Shown: positions 62,886 to 64,000 of the stretch, one piece after another
How the letters are laid out: each line of letters begins with the position of its first letter
How positions within the stretch are numbered: the stretch's first letter is position 1
Assembly: GCA_963663905.2 (NCBI GenBank)
Contig: OY760657.1
Coordinates: 372,001 to 436,000, forward strand
Direction: 5' to 3'
Source of the DNA: Saccharicrinis sp963663905
GTDB lineage: Bacteria; Bacteroidota; Bacteroidia; Bacteroidales; Marinilabiliaceae
Length of the DNA stretch: 64,000 nt
Position numbers and translations under genes: made by a program
The notes under the pieces: generated by a model
Told to the model about the DNA's origin: nothing
Seen by the model: the letters and a program-made list of their open reading frames with translations, nothing else
Database searches by the model: none

Positions 62886-63962
62886 TTAATATTTCTGGTT
62901 CTCCATTAAAATTTTGTTTTCGAGAAATAATGCCAAATTAAATGCAGGGGAATAAAATCGGTAGTGAAATAAGTCAAGGGGAGCAATTTTATTAATTATT
63001 GGATTCCCAAAGGAAGAAAGAAAGCCAGCAGTAAACCACCATCGATTCAAAATAGCAGGATGAAGTGATAGATCTTTTGTTATTGTGATATCAGGTAAAG
63101 TATTTAGTTTTATTAAGGAACTGGAAAGTAATAAAATGTCAAATTGATCTTTTGTATTTTTTAACACAGAAATTATGTCGTTGATTAATTTGTTTTTGCA
63201 ATGTCCTAAATAGTCTGTTGAGCTTAAGAGCCTTGATAGATGATATAGTATTATACATTTTTCAGGGTATTCTGGTGAAGATTTAAATGCCGATTTAAAG
63301 TATAAAGATTGAGTAATTGTTATTTCAATTAGTTTTAAGCTTTCTGTATCGTATTGATTAAAGTTGAAATTGTATTTATGTATCCATAAGAATAAATTGC
63401 TCAATACGCATACATCAAATTCTATCGGCATATTTACTCCAAACCATGTTGAGTAAGCTTTTAGATCTTTTAATATTGGATGTCCATTTTTAATTTGATT
63501 ATTCACGAGATTTGCATGCTTGCAAATGGATAGTTTAGTTTTTAAAGCTTCCTCATAACTGAGGTTATTGGTTAATTGAACTAAAGAAGTGGAATCTATA
63601 TCATCCGGAAGAATAAACTTATTTAACTTACAGAATATGGTCCCATTGGGAAAGTGTCTATTGGGCTCCTTTCTCCAGAAATTATATGAGTTTCTTTCTT
63701 GTTTATTGGTGTAATGCTTAAAATTACTAACTATATCAGTGTTGATTTCAGATATGATCTCTTTTTCTTCTGAGCCTAAATATTGACTTAATGATTGAAG
63801 AATATACAATAATGATGCAGAAAAAAATATGTTGTCATCTGGAATGTGTTTATTCAAGTAAGGATTCTTTCGATATGAAGGTATAATTCCTTTATTAAAG
63901 AAACTTTGGTCTGCATTTACCTGTATTTCTCTAATCTTTAGTAATATTTCAAGAGTAGTCAT
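62886..63962 (-). CDS. Unknown protein, helix-rich, possible alpha/alpha-toroid fold
   Basis: The product has 358 residues, with no signal peptide or membrane helix. Visible conserved-looking motifs are PDDNIFFSASLLYILQSL (41-58), YNFWRKEPNRHFPNGTIFCKL, ILPDDIDSTSLVQL (an Asp-rich D-D-x-D-S/T motif) and the C-terminal LHPAILNRWWFTAGFLSSFGN and HYRFYSPAFNLALFLENK. The alternating helix pairs and the Asp-rich motif recall alpha/alpha-toroid enzymes such as terpene cyclases, but the DxDD class II motif is not exactly present, so I do not assign a function. The neighbouring genes upstream lie outside the window. Confidence 0.65.
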   Translation of the reverse strand: MTTLEILLKIREIQVNADQSFFNKGIIPSYRKNPYLNKHIPDDNIFFSASLLYILQSLSQYLGSEEKEIISEINTDIVSNFKHYTNKQERNSYNFWRKEPNRHFPNGTIFCKLNKFILPDDIDSTSLVQLTNNLSYEEALKTKLSICKHANLVNNQIKNGHPILKDLKAYSTWFGVNMPIEFDVCVLSNLFLWIHKYNFNFNQYDTESLKLIEITITQSLYFKSAFKSSPEYPEKCIILYHLSRLLSSTDYLGHCKNKLINDIISVLKNTKDQFDILLLSSSLIKLNTLPDITITKDLSLHPAILNRWWFTAGFLSSFGNPIINKIAPLDLFHYRFYSPAFNLALFLENKILMENQKY

Positions 63963-64000
63963 TATCTAATAATCAGAAGAGAACTTTTTAAGTTGATTTC

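Noticed and set aside
1..64000. tRNA or rRNA genes
   Set aside because: No cloverleaf-type sequence with a CCA-adjacent acceptor or rRNA core segment was noticed; a dedicated scan was not possible here.

Overview
The window is AT-rich DNA from a member of the Bacteroidota, most likely a polysaccharide-degrading anaerobe or facultative anaerobe near the Marinilabiliales/Prolixibacteraceae (lineage is inference). The signs are a SusC/SusD pair, many lipoproteins with an acidic stretch after the lipobox Cys, a type IX secretion C-terminal domain, near absence of Shine-Dalgarno sequences, and promoters of the TTTG-N19/20-TAnnTTTG type.

Layout. 1-3.2 kb: the tail of a TonB-dependent receptor, a small LTEEQ-repeat exported protein, an outer-membrane-type protein and a T9SS-sorted repeat protein. 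3.5-8.7 kb: a GH42/GH2 beta-galactosidase-type pair. 8.7-11.9 kb, minus strand: an aminotransferase, an unknown protein and a NUDT6-like Nudix hydrolase. 12.1-37.3 kb: a large beta-mannan utilisation locus. Its minus arm holds GH3, a CE2-like acetylesterase, GH27 alpha-galactosidase and an AraC regulator. Its plus arm holds SusC, SusD, two IPT/TIG glycan-binding lipoproteins, two GH26 mannanases, a GH130 mannosylglucose phosphorylase, a cellobiose/mannobiose 2-epimerase, a GPH sugar symporter carrying an extra soluble domain, and a GH5 mannanase. A separate alpha/beta-hydrolase esterase lies next to it. 37.3-44.8 kb: alpha-carbonic anhydrase, then MarR and a complete RND efflux operon. 44.8-47 kb: a dense REP-like repeat block with a broken REP-associated transposase. 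47-49.4 kb: an unknown small protein and a TPR sensor histidine kinase, flanked by direct repeats. 49.4-52.3 kb: a candidate small RNA or attenuated leader, AraC, pirin and YceI. 52.6-64 kb: two HNH-type proteins, a chemoreceptor, a UspA pair-domain protein, GlyA, a ClC channel, a DEAD-box helicase and an unknown protein.

How the mannan locus should work (inference from families). Mannan or galactoglucomannan is bound by SusD and the TIG proteins and cut at the cell surface by the first GH26, the enzyme with acidic residues after its lipobox. SusC imports the oligosaccharides. In the periplasm they are deacetylated (CE2), stripped of galactose (GH27) and of terminal glucose (GH3), and cut to mannobiose by the second GH26 and GH5. 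The GPH symporter takes mannobiose into the cytoplasm, the epimerase converts it to mannosyl-glucose, and GH130 phosphorolyses that to mannose-1-phosphate and glucose.

The most unusual material is non-coding: several intergenic repeat families that also occupy the gaps inside the mannan locus, a REP/RAYT block whose transposase has one in-frame stop before its catalytic tyrosine, and a roughly 65-70 nt transcript candidate bounded by a near-perfect promoter and a strong terminator.
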